From the NCBI GenBank assembly GCA_016190755.1, contig JACPPY010000015.1, forward strand, positions 1-39,833: 39,833 nucleotides of DNA, in the 5' to 3' direction. The DNA is from Chloroflexota bacterium. GTDB taxonomy: Bacteria > Chloroflexota > Dehalococcoidia > JACPPY01. The translations under genes were made by a program, and so were the position numbers. Within the stretch, counting starts at the first letter, position 1. Every line of letters begins with the position of its first letter. A model generated the notes under the pieces. That model was not told the DNA's origin and ran no database searches. It saw only the letters and a program-made list of their open reading frames with translations. This document shows positions 9,584-18,730 of the stretch, one piece after another.

Positions 9584-9794
9584 ATCGGAGCTGTGGCCGC
9601 GTGAAACGCCGGCCGAGGTCTCGGGCCTCTACGCGCGACTAATGGCCGGAAGGCGTCGTGAAGCCATTCTATCACATTGGCGCAGAATGAAGCGAACGTG
9701 AAAGAGGTTACGCATAGCGGACCATCTGCCTGCCCGTCAAAGGCGTCTCTGCCAGTGGTACAGATATTACCGATAGTGGCCATCTGGAAACGAT

Positions 9795-9817
9795 CGTGAC
9801 ACGTGACACGTGACACG
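9795..9817. repeat. Three tandem 7-bp repeats CGTGACA
   Basis: CGTGACA occurs three times in a row (9795-9815) followed by CG, and each junction forms the palindrome ACACGT/CACGTG. It lies 17-39 bases upstream of the nuo -35 element. It could be a binding array for a regulator of the nuo operon or a chance microrepeat. The rest of 9584-9877 holds no gene. Confidence 0.6.
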
Positions 9818-9833
9818 AATTCGTAGCGCAGTA

Positions 9834-9862
9834 TTGCGCCTGCGTGGGGTGCATGCTATAAT
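9834..9862 (+). promoter_or_regulatory. Promoter of the nuo operon
   Basis: TTGCGC (9834-9839), a 17-base spacer, then TATAAT (9857-9862) with TGC just before it, an extended -10. Predicted transcription start is around 9869, only about ten bases before the first possible nuoA start codon. Confidence 0.8.
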
Positions 9863-9877
9863 CTTCTTTCGGTTGAT

Positions 9878-10270
9878 TTGCCCGAGGCGATTAAGCACTT
9901 GTTGACTCAGTTCGGACAGATAGCGCTCTTCATACTGGTCATAGTCCTGTTCATCTCCGCTTTGCCCATAGCCGCTTTCATCTTCAGGCTCATCGGCCTT
10001 GCCCCGCACAAACCTACTCAAGTGAAGACTTCAACGTATGAATCCGGCATGGAAACAGTGGGTAAGAGCTGGATCCAGTTCAACGTCCGATACTATACAT
10101 ACGCGCTTATTTTTGTTGCACTCGACGTAACGGCCATTTTGCTGTATACCTGGGCGGTTGACTTGAAGAGCCTGGGTGCAGCCGGCCTTGGTGTGGCGCT
10201 GGTGTTCATAGCCATACTCGCCGTCGGATACCTGTACACATGGAAGAAGAAGTTCCTGGAATGGAAGTAG
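9878..10270 (+). CDS. nuoA: NADH-quinone oxidoreductase subunit A
   Basis: 130 residues, three predicted membrane helices. NuoA is a small core membrane subunit at the junction of the peripheral and membrane arms of complex I. It has the conserved [38 protein letters not shown] block. The start is uncertain. TTG 9878 would leave an almost leaderless transcript from the -10 at 9857. TTG 9899 has GAGG 11 bases upstream and removes seven residues. First gene of the nuo operon; nuoB overlaps its end. Confidence 0.93.
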   Translation: MPEAIKHLLTQFGQIALFILVIVLFISALPIAAFIFRLIGLAPHKPTQVKTSTYESGMETVGKSWIQFNVRYYTYALIFVALDVTAILLYTWAVDLKSLGAAGLGVALVFIAILAVGYLYTWKKKFLEWK

Positions 10271-10893
10271 AACAAGCACCCGCTGTATATTCGAGCCATG
10301 GCTTGAATGTGGCCGAAGGCGCAGAGATCGAGCGGCTGCGCTCAACCAATGTTCAGCCGATGCCGGACCCGAGCGAATGGCTCGATGAAGAGGACATAAC
10401 AAAGAACATACTGCTCAGCACGGTTGAAAAGGTTGTTCACTGGGGACGACACTACTCCACATGGCCGGTGAACTTCGGCCTTGCGTGCTGTGCCTTTGAG
10501 ATGATCTCTCTGGCCGTATCTCGTTTCGATATCTCTCGTTTCGGCATGGAACTACTGCGCGCCTCACCGCGGCAGGCTGACCTGATGATTGTGGCCGGCA
10601 CCGTCACGTGGAAGATGGCGCCCGCCGTACGTCGCATTTACGACCAGATGCCTGAGCCTAAGTGGGTGCTTGCCATGGGCGTGTGCGCGATAAGCGGAGG
10701 CACATTCCGGGAGTCCTATAGCGTCGTGCCGGGAGTGAACCATATTGTGCCGGTAGACGTATACGTCCCGGGATGCCCTCCGAGGCCTGAGGCCCTTATG
10801 TATGGACTGATGAAAATACACGAGAAGGTCATGTCCCAGCGGGCGACGGATACTCTCAAGGTTCCCCTGATTGGAGGGCCAAAGAGCTCATGA
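10261..10893 (+). CDS. nuoB: NADH-quinone oxidoreductase subunit B
   Basis: 210 residues from the ATG at 10261, which overlaps the nuoA stop; an in-frame ATG at 10240 would add seven residues. NuoB holds the last iron-sulfur cluster, N2, which passes electrons to quinone. The ligands are all visible: the tandem pair Cys76-Cys77 (GLACCAFEM), Cys142 (MGVCAISGG) and Cys172 (VPGCPPRPE). The N-terminal extension of about 45 residues before [13 protein letters not shown] is acidic and not conserved. It ends in an ATGA overlap with nuoC. Confidence 0.96.
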   Translation: MEVEQAPAVYSSHGLNVAEGAEIERLRSTNVQPMPDPSEWLDEEDITKNILLSTVEKVVHWGRHYSTWPVNFGLACCAFEMISLAVSRFDISRFGMELLRASPRQADLMIVAGTVTWKMAPAVRRIYDQMPEPKWVLAMGVCAISGGTFRESYSVVPGVNHIVPVDVYVPGCPPRPEALMYGLMKIHEKVMSQRATDTLKVPLIGGPKSS

Positions 10894-11327
10894 CGGTTGC
10901 TCTGTCCGGCAAGGTTGTGGCTGAGGAACTGTCAAAGGCCATGCCAGGAGCAGTGGTGTCGTCAGACGAAAAATGTCTCCTTGTGGACGGCGCCAGCGTG
11001 CGCGAAGTGGGGGAATGGCTGAAGACCTCGCAGTATGTCTTCGACTACCTGGCAAACCTCACCTCAGTAGACTATGTAGACTTCTTCGAGGTCATTTACA
11101 ACTTGGTCTCTCTGCGCCATAACCACAGTCTCACACTCAAGACGCGCTGCTACGAGCGCGAGAACCCGTCTGTCCCGTCAATGACGCCTGTCTGGCGTGG
11201 AGCGGAACTCCAGGAACGTGAAGTATACGACTTGATGGGTATCTCCTTCGAAGGGCATCCTAACCTGAAGCGAATCTTGCTATGGGAAGGGTTTGCCGGG
11301 CACCCGTTGAGGAGGGACTACCTGTGA
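10890..11327 (+). CDS. nuoC: NADH-quinone oxidoreductase subunit C
   Basis: 145 residues, a 30-kDa-type peripheral subunit, on the short side for the family. The signature is [36 protein letters not shown] at the C-terminus, preceded by [19 protein letters not shown]. It starts at the ATG overlapping the nuoB stop (ATGA) and ends with TGATG, shared with nuoD, so translation is coupled on both sides. It packs against NuoB and NuoD near the quinone site and binds no cofactor. Confidence 0.95.
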   Translation: MTVALSGKVVAEELSKAMPGAVVSSDEKCLLVDGASVREVGEWLKTSQYVFDYLANLTSVDYVDFFEVIYNLVSLRHNHSLTLKTRCYERENPSVPSMTPVWRGAELQEREVYDLMGISFEGHPNLKRILLWEGFAGHPLRRDYL

Positions 11328-12430
11328 TGGAAGTGCGGACAGAACCGTTCGTCCTCAACTTGGGCCCGCACCATCCGTCTACGCATGGTGTGTTCCGCAT
11401 GAGGGTTACCTTCGACGGTGAGGTAGTGACCGATGTGGAGCCTATGTTCGGGTATCTGCACAGAGGTATCGAAAAGCTCGCCGAGGGCCGTACCTATACC
11501 CAGATCATACCTCTGACGGACAGGCTGGACTACCTTGCAGCGATGAGCAACAACTGGGGTTACGTCATGGCTGTGGAGAAGCTGGCCGGTGTGCCGGTTC
11601 CGGAGCGGGCAGAATATCTCAGGGTAATCTGCGGGGAGCTTATGCGCATCGCCAGCCACGCCCTGGCTACCGGGTTTTTGATTAATGAACTGGGCGCCTT
11701 CTTCACGCCGCTCATGTATATGTATCGGGAACGAGAGAAGATACTGGACCTGTTCGACATGCTCTGTGGCCAGAGGCTCACCTATAACTACATGCGTATA
11801 GGTGGCGTGAGCCACGATGCTCCGCCTGAGTTTTTCCCAGCTGTGAAGCAGTTTGTTCGGGAAATGCCGAGCTACATTGACGAGTATGAGGGTCTTATAA
11901 CCACCAATGAGATAGTCTTGAGCCGTACCAAGGGCGTCGGGGTACTGCCACGTAACCTGGCCATTAATGCTTCGGCCAGTGGGCCATTCCTGCGGGCCAG
12001 CGGCGTGCAGTGGGATCTGAGGCGTAAAGACCCATACTCCATTTATGATCGGTTCAAGTTCGACATTCCCACTGGACAGAATGGCGACGTTTACGACCGG
12101 TATTGGGTCCGAATAAATGAAATGCGCCAGAGCGTTCGCATATTGGAGCAAGCGCTGGCGGACATCCCGAAGGGCGATCACCGTTCACGTGTACCACACC
12201 TGCTGCGCCCGCCCGTGGGTGAGGTCTACGGGCACATCGAAGCACCACGTGGAGAGCTCGGGTATTACCTGGTGAGCGATAATTCTATCGCTCCGTACAG
12301 GTTCCATGTGCGGCCGGCAACTATGATCAACCTGACGACGCTGCGGGAACTGGCTGTTGGGTGGAAGCTCGCCGACCTGATTGTGATCTTCGGTAGCATA
12401 GACGTCGTTTTAGGAGAAATAGACCGATAA
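11327..12430 (+). CDS. nuoD: NADH-quinone oxidoreductase subunit D
   Basis: 367 residues from the ATG at 11327, which overlaps the nuoC stop and has GAGGAGG upstream; a longer frame to 11282 is only an open extension into nuoC. The 49-kDa subunit forms much of the quinone pocket with NuoB. It opens with the family mark LNLGPHHPSTHGV, whose His residues line the quinone headgroup site, and has FGYLHRGIEK, RLDYLAAMSNNWGY and a C-terminal IVIFGSIDVVLGEIDR. nuoH begins on the last base of the stop codon. Confidence 0.96.
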   Translation: MEVRTEPFVLNLGPHHPSTHGVFRMRVTFDGEVVTDVEPMFGYLHRGIEKLAEGRTYTQIIPLTDRLDYLAAMSNNWGYVMAVEKLAGVPVPERAEYLRVICGELMRIASHALATGFLINELGAFFTPLMYMYREREKILDLFDMLCGQRLTYNYMRIGGVSHDAPPEFFPAVKQFVREMPSYIDEYEGLITTNEIVLSRTKGVGVLPRNLAINASASGPFLRASGVQWDLRRKDPYSIYDRFKFDIPTGQNGDVYDRYWVRINEMRQSVRILEQALADIPKGDHRSRVPHLLRPPVGEVYGHIEAPRGELGYYLVSDNSIAPYRFHVRPATMINLTTLRELAVGWKLADLIVIFGSIDVVLGEIDR

Positions 12431-13614
12431 TGGCTCCGTTACCTCAAAATCCGGGTGGACATAGTGCTGTACTACAGCAGGCCCTGCCGCCTGACTGGCC
12501 GCTGGGCAACCCGTGGCTCCATTTCATCACTTTCACGATCATTGCCATCGCGTTCGGAATGCTGATGATAATCGCATTCATCTATGTGGAACGCCGCGGC
12601 GTGGCCAGATTCCAGATCAGGCTTGGACCTAATCGTGCCGGACCTGAGGGCCTGTTCCAGGCCTTTGCGGACCTTATAAAGCTATTGCTCAAGGAGGACA
12701 TAGTCCCGGCCAGGGCAGACAAGCTGGTGCACTTGATGGCCCCAATTATCGCGACTGTCCCGGCACTGGCGATCTTTGCAGTTGTACCTATTTTCGGGAA
12801 CGGGGCGCTATTCGCCGACCTCAACGTGGGCCTGCTGTATGTGGTCGGAATCTCTTCTATCGGTGTCGTGGGCGTGTTTATGGCTGGCTGGGGCTCCAGC
12901 AACAAGTATGCGTTGATCTCGGCAATGAGAGGTGTCGCCCAGATGGTCAGCTATGAGATACCGCTCGTGCTGGCCGCGCTGGGTGTAGTGCTATTTGCCG
13001 GCAGTCTGTCCTTAAACACGATCGTAGATCAGCAGGGCATACCATACTTGCTGCTTCAACCGCTGGCTGCAGTGATCTACTTCCTGGCTATGTCGGCGGA
13101 GACCAACAGGTCGCCATTCGACCTGCTGGAGGCCGAGTCGGAGATCATTGCCGGCTATCACACGGAATACTCCGGAATGAAATTCGCACTCTTCTACGTG
13201 GCCGAGTACGGGCATGCAGTCGCGGCTAGCGCCCTTTTCTCCACGTTCTTTCTGGGTGGGTGGAAAGGACCATTCCTGCCGCCGGTGCTGTGGCTGATGA
13301 TCAAGATGCTGGTAGTGTTCTTCGTCGGATTCTGGGTACGGGCCACCTTGCCGAGACTGCGCGTAGATCAACTCATGGGCTTTGCCTGGAAGGGGCTTCT
13401 GCCGCTTGCCGTGATAAACCTCGTGATCACGGCCATTGAAGTACTGTTCTGGCCGACGCAGTCCATGTGGCCATTAGTGCCGGTCAATATCGTCATTGCA
13501 GTGATTCTAGTGCTCCTGTGGTCAAGGATATTTACCCTCGGTGGAGGTAAAATCGAGGTCAAACAGGGCAGGGTAGAGGTCAAAGGTGCCAAAACAGTCG
13601 AAGTTAAGGTTTAA
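12430..13614 (+). CDS. nuoH: NADH-quinone oxidoreductase subunit H
   Basis: 394 residues, about eight membrane helices. NuoH forms the entry of the quinone channel and links quinone reduction to proton pumping. Conserved loops are present: YVERRGVARFQIRLGPNRAGP, FADLIKLLLKED, and AETNRSPFDLLEAESE with its charged cluster, then GYHTEYSGMKFALFYVAEY. The extra C-terminal tail of about 25 residues has alternating Lys/Glu/Val (VKQGRVEVKGAK), probably a cytoplasmic strand, and is unlike most homologues. Its last 29 bases overlap the nuoI start. Confidence 0.96.
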   Translation: MAPLPQNPGGHSAVLQQALPPDWPLGNPWLHFITFTIIAIAFGMLMIIAFIYVERRGVARFQIRLGPNRAGPEGLFQAFADLIKLLLKEDIVPARADKLVHLMAPIIATVPALAIFAVVPIFGNGALFADLNVGLLYVVGISSIGVVGVFMAGWGSSNKYALISAMRGVAQMVSYEIPLVLAALGVVLFAGSLSLNTIVDQQGIPYLLLQPLAAVIYFLAMSAETNRSPFDLLEAESEIIAGYHTEYSGMKFALFYVAEYGHAVAASALFSTFFLGGWKGPFLPPVLWLMIKMLVVFFVGFWVRATLPRLRVDQLMGFAWKGLLPLAVINLVITAIEVLFWPTQSMWPLVPVNIVIAVILVLLWSRIFTLGGGKIEVKQGRVEVKGAKTVEVKV

Positions 13615-14119
13615 TAAGTTCGGTTCCGGCATACTTAAGGGGATGTCGGTTACCATGAAAAACTTGCTCGGGCGAGCGATAACCACCTCGTACCCGGAGC
13701 ATAAGCTGGTGGTTTCAAAACGGTTCCGAGGGAATGACTTCGTGTGGTATCCCGACAAGTGTACCGGTTGTGCCACCTGCGCCAAGAGTTGCCCGCAGGG
13801 AAACGTAAAGGTCGTTACCAAACGTGGCGAAGAGAATGCCTACGATGTGGAAACATTCGAGATAGACACCGGGCGATGCACATTCTGTGGCCTATGTGTT
13901 GAATCTTGCCCATACGATGCGCTATGCCTGGGCCGCGAATATGAGCTGGCCCAGTACCGCCGCGGCGGCTTGGTACTGTCCAAGAAGGACTTGCTTGAGT
14001 CTGAAGCGAGACAGCCGAGCGGTTACTTCAGGCCGAAGATCGAAAAGAAATTGCCCAAGCAGACTTTGCTGCTGGAGCGTGCCGGACGCAAGAAATCGAA
14101 AAATGGGAGTAGTGCGTAA
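13586..14119 (+). CDS. nuoI: NADH-quinone oxidoreductase subunit I
   Basis: 177 residues with two [4Fe-4S] ferredoxin motifs, CTGCATCAKSCP and CTFCGLCVESCP, holding clusters N6a and N6b that feed NuoB. GTG 13586 is preferred because GAGG lies six bases upstream and because the conserved FGSGILKGMSVTMKNL helix needs it; ATGs at 13643 and 13655 would cut that helix. The C-terminus is Lys-rich. In a complex without NuoEFG this subunit is the most exposed electron entry point and may accept electrons from a ferredoxin or another partner (inference). Confidence 0.95.
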   Translation: MPKQSKLRFNKFGSGILKGMSVTMKNLLGRAITTSYPEHKLVVSKRFRGNDFVWYPDKCTGCATCAKSCPQGNVKVVTKRGEENAYDVETFEIDTGRCTFCGLCVESCPYDALCLGREYELAQYRRGGLVLSKKDLLESEARQPSGYFRPKIEKKLPKQTLLLERAGRKKSKNGSSA

Positions 14120-14608
14120 GTGGCGCTGGATATCGCTTTCTGGATACTGGCGGTGGTCTCGGTGTTTGCAGCCCTGGCCGTAGTGCTGCTACGCAACATA
14201 TTTCGGGCGGCGCTTTCCATGATGGTGTGCTTCCTGATGGTGGCAGGCCTCTACGCCACTCTGGGCGCAGACCTGCTCGCCGTTGTTCAGGTGATAATCT
14301 ATATCGGCGCGATATCCATACTCATTATTTTGTCCATCATGTTCACGCGTGATGTCTGGCAGGCAAGCTCTTCCAGCGTAGTTGGTCTGCCGGCCATAGT
14401 CGCCTCTGTACTCTTTGGTGGCGTCGTGATTTTCCTGACACTAAACAGCAGGTGGCAGACTGCGGCACCTGCTGCGCCGCAGCCTACAACTAGCTCTTTG
14501 GGCGCCTCACTCTTCGGTCAGGCAGGCTATGCGTTGCCCCTTGAGATATCTGCCGGACTTCTGCTGGCCGCGGTTATCGGTGCAATGGTACTGGTAAGAG
14601 AAAAGTAA
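14120..14608 (+). CDS. nuoJ: NADH-quinone oxidoreductase subunit J
   Basis: 162 residues, five predicted membrane helices. It begins with GTG directly after the nuoI stop, with GGGAG ten bases upstream. Conserved features are AALSMMVCFLMVAGLYATLGADLLAVVQVIIYIGAISILIIL, the pi-bulge helix that takes part in coupling. A periplasmic Ala/Pro/Thr-rich loop precedes the last helix. It belongs to the membrane arm between NuoK and NuoH. Confidence 0.94.
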   Translation: MALDIAFWILAVVSVFAALAVVLLRNIFRAALSMMVCFLMVAGLYATLGADLLAVVQVIIYIGAISILIILSIMFTRDVWQASSSSVVGLPAIVASVLFGGVVIFLTLNSRWQTAAPAAPQPTTSSLGASLFGQAGYALPLEISAGLLLAAVIGAMVLVREK

Positions 14609-14638
14609 GAGTATGCTGATGAAAAAGAGAGGCATGGC

Positions 14639-14950
14639 ATGACAGTCGGACTACAACACTATGTCGTCCTCTCGGCTATCCTGTTCAGTATTGGCCTTTA
14701 CGGAACTCTCGGCAGACGCAATGCCATCGTCGTACTGATGGGGATCGAGCTCATGCTGAACGCCGCCAACATATCGCTGGTGGCTTTTTCCAGGTACTTA
14801 ACGCCGCCGGCGCTAACGGGCCAGGTCTTTGCACTGTTCGTAATAGTCGTGGCCGCAGCCGAAGCAGCAGTTGCCCTTGCCATTATTATGACCATCTACC
14901 GCAACCGCAGGACAATCGAGGTCGACAAGATCGACCTTATGAAATGGTAG
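14639..14950 (+). CDS. nuoK: NADH-quinone oxidoreductase subunit K
   Basis: 103 residues, three membrane helices, a normal NuoK length. The two buried glutamates essential for proton transfer are present, in [12 protein letters not shown] and in [13 protein letters not shown]. The start ATG has AGAGG six bases upstream. The C-terminal tail after the last helix ([16 protein letters not shown]) is usual. A non-nuo gene follows after six bases. Confidence 0.95.
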   Translation: MTVGLQHYVVLSAILFSIGLYGTLGRRNAIVVLMGIELMLNAANISLVAFSRYLTPPALTGQVFALFVIVVAAAEAAVALAIIMTIYRNRRTIEVDKIDLMKW

Positions 14951-14956
14951 GCTGCC

Positions 14957-15151
14957 ATGTGGACTCAGGTAAGAACAGCGTCCAGCCTCATTGTGGCTGA
15001 AACATGGAAGGAAGTTTTCGAGGGTGAGGGCATACCCACGCGCATACTCCCCGACACCAGCAAACCAGGAGTAGGGGAGTTTGCCACGTACAAGATCCTG
15101 GTGTCTCAAGAAAAGGCTCACGTAATAGAAGAGATCTTGAGGAAACTATAA
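14957..15151 (+). CDS. Small DUF2007-like (putative signal-transducing) protein inside the nuo operon
   Basis: 64 residues, soluble, no membrane helix. The pattern (an early V-x-T/A-x-S segment, then AETWKEVFEGEGIPTRIL, then a Gly-rich turn, a YKILV strand and a C-terminal helix HVIEEIL) resembles the small alpha/beta fold DUF2007, annotated as a putative signal-transducing protein. Only six bases separate it from nuoK, and nuoL follows at once, so it is co-transcribed and probably co-translated with complex I. It has no cysteine, so it is not an electron carrier. The function is unknown; an assembly or regulatory role for complex I is inference from position only. Confidence 0.75.
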   Translation: MWTQVRTASSLIVAETWKEVFEGEGIPTRILPDTSKPGVGEFATYKILVSQEKAHVIEEILRKL

Positions 15152-17143
15152 ATGCCGTATCAACTCGCGTGGTTTATCTGGACACTACCCGTTTTTGCCT
15201 TCCTTGCTATCACGCTGGTCTTGCGTCCTTTCTTTAATCACCGGCCACACTGGAGCGCCTACGCTACCATAACCGCTATCGGGGCCGCGTTCGTGCTGTC
15301 GATCTGGGCTTTGATAACCGTCCTCCAATCTCCGGACCACTTGCTGGCCGTCCCCAGGATCGAATGGGCGGTGATAGACGGATTCACCATACACCTGGGC
15401 CTGCTTGTTGATTCACTGACAGCCATCATGCTGGTGGTGGTCACGGGTGTCAGCCTTCTGGTGCAAATATACTCGCAAGGGTATATGCATGGCGACCCGG
15501 GTTACCCCAGGTATTTCGCCTGGATGGCGCTGTTCACCGCCAACATGCTTGGCCTCGTCATGGCAGACAGTCTCCTGTTCATGTACGTCTTCTGGGAAGG
15601 CGTAGGGCTATGCTCTTACCTGCTCATCGGCTTCTGGTTCCACAAGAAGTCGGCTGCGGACGCAGCCAAGAAGGCATTCCTGGTCACCCGGTTGGGCGAC
15701 TTCGGCTTCCTGGCAGGCATACTGACACTATATTTCTCTCAGAATACGTTCGATATCGAGGCTCTCAGGACTGCGGCAGCCGCCGGGGCCATTGCCGGGA
15801 CCACACTTACGTTGGCAGCCATAGGCATCTTCGCTGGCGCGGCGGGCAAATCGGCCCAGTTCCCGCTTCATACGTGGCTCCCTGACGCGATGGAGGGGCC
15901 TACGCCGGTCAGTTCCTTGATCCATGCGGCCACGATGGTTGCGGCAGGCGTGTTCCTTGTGGCGCGGATGTTCCCGGTGTTCGCATACTCCGAGACGGCG
16001 TTGAATGTCGTAGCGGGCATAGGGGCCTTCACCGCAATATTCGCAGCCAGTATGGGCCTCGTTGCGAACGATATTAAGCGCGTAATGGCCTACTCCACTA
16101 TCAGCCAATTGGGGTACATGATGCTTGCTCTTGGCGCAGGCGGCCTGGCCGCGTATGCGTCCGGCGGAAGCCTGCCAATAGAAGAAGCGATATCGTTGGG
16201 CGTCGCCGTGGGCATGTTCCACCTGTTCAACCACGCCTTCTTCAAGTGCCTGCTTTTCCTTGGATGCGGGAGCGTGAACCATGCTACGGGGACATTTGAC
16301 ATGCGGTACATGGGCGGGCTGCGCAAGTACATGCCTTTCACCACTCTCACTTTCGTCATTGCGTCGCTGAGCCTGGCTGGCATCTGGCCGCTCTCCGGCT
16401 TCTGGAGCAAAGACGAGATTCTGGTCACAAGTTGGAATTACATCCCTGTATGGTTTTATGTGGCGTTGGTGACCGTATTCATGACAGCCTTCTACTGTTT
16501 CCGGGCAGTTTTCTTGACTTTCTCCGGCGAATACCGCGGGGGTGAACCGGGCGCACATGTTGCAGCCCACTCAACACCGGGACACGAGCAGTCGCATATG
16601 CCGCACGAGTCTCCTCGCGTCATGCTTGTGCCCATGGGTGTGCTGGCGGTGCTATCTATTGTATCCGGCTGGATCAACCTCAGCGGTGGGTTCTCCTCAT
16701 TCCTGGGCCATTCAGCCGAATCCGAGGGCGGTTGGCTACAGACACTGTTCGGTGTATTCACTCACCCGTTGCCGTTCATATCGCTGGCTACTGCGGCGGC
16801 AGGCATCTTCCTGGCATTCGCCATGTATAACAGAAAGTGGGTCTCGGCGACCGCGGTAGGAAGAGCATTTTCTCCGATTTACAAGGTGCTGTACAACAAA
16901 TACTGGATGGACGAATTGTACCAGGGCATACTTGTGAAGTCGTTCCTGCTGAACGGCCTCTTCAGGGGAGCTCAGGAGATGGACGCTGATGTGGTGGATG
17001 GGGTAGCAAACGGTATTGGCAATACTGTTGTCGGCTTTGGCAAGGGTATGCGGCGCATGGAAACAGGTCAACTGCAAGGCTATGCCGTGGCCATTGCCGT
17101 AGGATTGGTCGCTATAATGCTCGGCCTGTACTTCTGGACATAG
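15152..17143 (+). CDS. nuoL: NADH-quinone oxidoreductase subunit L
   Basis: 663 residues, about sixteen membrane helices: the distal antiporter-like proton-pumping subunit with the long lateral helix. Pump motifs are present: FWEGVGLCSYLLIGFW (the Glu in helix 5), GKSAQFPLHTWLPDAMEGPTPVSSLIHAATMVAAG (helix-7 Lys) and FNHAFFKCLLFLGCG. A His-rich hydrophilic insert (HVAAHSTPGHEQSHMPHE) lies before the last part. The ATG at 15152 has GAGGA about eight bases upstream. The C-terminal NKYWMDELYQG block and final helix are complete. Confidence 0.96.
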   Translation: MPYQLAWFIWTLPVFAFLAITLVLRPFFNHRPHWSAYATITAIGAAFVLSIWALITVLQSPDHLLAVPRIEWAVIDGFTIHLGLLVDSLTAIMLVVVTGVSLLVQIYSQGYMHGDPGYPRYFAWMALFTANMLGLVMADSLLFMYVFWEGVGLCSYLLIGFWFHKKSAADAAKKAFLVTRLGDFGFLAGILTLYFSQNTFDIEALRTAAAAGAIAGTTLTLAAIGIFAGAAGKSAQFPLHTWLPDAMEGPTPVSSLIHAATMVAAGVFLVARMFPVFAYSETALNVVAGIGAFTAIFAASMGLVANDIKRVMAYSTISQLGYMMLALGAGGLAAYASGGSLPIEEAISLGVAVGMFHLFNHAFFKCLLFLGCGSVNHATGTFDMRYMGGLRKYMPFTTLTFVIASLSLAGIWPLSGFWSKDEILVTSWNYIPVWFYVALVTVFMTAFYCFRAVFLTFSGEYRGGEPGAHVAAHSTPGHEQSHMPHESPRVMLVPMGVLAVLSIVSGWINLSGGFSSFLGHSAESEGGWLQTLFGVFTHPLPFISLATAAAGIFLAFAMYNRKWVSATAVGRAFSPIYKVLYNKYWMDELYQGILVKSFLLNGLFRGAQEMDADVVDGVANGIGNTVVGFGKGMRRMETGQLQGYAVAIAVGLVAIMLGLYFWT

Positions 17144-17157
17144 AGGAGTAAGGGGCA

Positions 17158-18651
17158 TTGAACATTCCGTATTTGACGCTGATTCTGTTCCTGCCCGTTG
17201 CAGGGGCTATTGTCGTTGCGTTGCTGCCAAAGCCCGAGCAGAAGACCATACGGTCTGTGGCTCTGGTATTCACCCTGCTCTCCTTTTTCCTATCCATAGG
17301 TGTCTTCCTGGGATTCGACCGCTCTTCCGCAGCAGGAACCATGCAGTTCGAGGAGAAGCTTAGCTGGCTTCCAGCCATCGGCTCTGCCTATCATCTGGGT
17401 GTGGACGGCATCAGCCTAGTCATGATGATCCTGACCACATTAATAGGCGTATTGACGATACTGGTGTCGTGGAAAGTGACTTCGCGTCCGCGGGAATACT
17501 TTATATGGCTGCTGGTCCTTGAGACCAGTATCCTCGGGGTATTCACCTCAGTCGACCTGATAATGTTCTTCATCTTCTGGGAAGTAGAACTGGTGCCAAT
17601 GTACTTCCTTATCTCCATCTGGGGCACGGGCAGAAAAGAATACTCAGCTCTGAAGTACGTGATATACACCATTACAGGCAGTGCTCTGATGCTTGCGGGC
17701 ATACTCACGTTGTACTTCTCGGTGGGTACTATGGACATGGCCGTGATAGCCCAGACGGACCTGTCCAAAGCCACGACCATCATCCCGTTGGCCGGCATAT
17801 TCGTGCTCTTGCTCATCGGCTTCGCTATCAAGTTGCCGGTCTTCCCACTCCATACGTGGCTGCCCGATGCGCATACGGATGCTCCGACGGCTGTCAGCGT
17901 TGTGCTGGCAGGCGTTTTGCTGAAGATGGGCGGCTACGGGATGATCCGCTTTAATGTCGGTTTCTTTCCTTCCGTGGCGGAAGACGCAGCGCCGATATTG
18001 ATGGCGCTGGCTGTGGTGAACGTGCTGTATGGAGCGGCGATTACGCTCAGGCAAACGGACCTGAAACGCCTTATAGCATACTCCAGCGTCAGCCATATGG
18101 GGCTGGTGCTTCTGGGAGTGTTTGCCCTTACTCCCGTGAGTCTCACCGGTGCAACGCTTCAGATGTTCAATCATGGTGTCGTTACCGGCCTTCTTTTCGC
18201 GATGGTCGGCCTAGTGTATGACAAGACACACAACCGCAACCTAGGCAAGCTCGGCGGCTTAGCACGCCAGATGCCTATTGTCGTGGTTGTGTTCAGCATC
18301 GCGGGACTGGCATCACTCGGCCTGCCCGGCACCAGCGGGTTCGCAGCGGAATTCCTCGTTTTCGTAGGCAGTTTTACCAGCACTACGGTAACGTCCGCAA
18401 GGGTTTTGACGCTCCTGTCTGCCTTCGGTATCGTGCTGACTGCTGGCTACATACTTTGGATGCTTCAGCGCGTGTTTTACGGCCCGCCGAAGGAAGAGTA
18501 CAATCGTGTCCCGGATGCCGACCGTGTGGAGATGCTCTGCATATTCTCATTTGTCGCGGTGATTGGTCTGATAGGGATATACCCGGCGATACTGACCAAC
18601 GTCATACAAGTAGGCACGAGATCGCTCACTGTCCTGGTGGGCGCGCCTTGA
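17158..18651 (+). CDS. nuoM: NADH-quinone oxidoreductase subunit M
   Basis: 497 residues, about fourteen membrane helices, the middle antiporter-like pump. It starts at TTG with GAGGAG and AAGGGG upstream. The key residues are the Glu of FFIFWEVELVPMYFLI in helix 5 and the Lys of FAIKLPVFPLHTWLPDAHTDAPTAVSV in helix 7; KRLIAYSSVSHMG and GLPGTSGFAAE are also present. It ends with a short periplasmic tail. The 79 bases before nuoN are the longest gap in the operon and may hold an internal signal, but I see only an SD. Confidence 0.96.
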   Translation: MNIPYLTLILFLPVAGAIVVALLPKPEQKTIRSVALVFTLLSFFLSIGVFLGFDRSSAAGTMQFEEKLSWLPAIGSAYHLGVDGISLVMMILTTLIGVLTILVSWKVTSRPREYFIWLLVLETSILGVFTSVDLIMFFIFWEVELVPMYFLISIWGTGRKEYSALKYVIYTITGSALMLAGILTLYFSVGTMDMAVIAQTDLSKATTIIPLAGIFVLLLIGFAIKLPVFPLHTWLPDAHTDAPTAVSVVLAGVLLKMGGYGMIRFNVGFFPSVAEDAAPILMALAVVNVLYGAAITLRQTDLKRLIAYSSVSHMGLVLLGVFALTPVSLTGATLQMFNHGVVTGLLFAMVGLVYDKTHNRNLGKLGGLARQMPIVVVVFSIAGLASLGLPGTSGFAAEFLVFVGSFTSTTVTSARVLTLLSAFGIVLTAGYILWMLQRVFYGPPKEEYNRVPDADRVEMLCIFSFVAVIGLIGIYPAILTNVIQVGTRSLTVLVGAP

Positions 18652-18730
18652 AATGACCCTCTGCCATGAACATTAGCTGGCATCGAAACTGTGTTGACGG
18701 ACTTGAATTGAAGGGAGAAGGGAGAGCACA

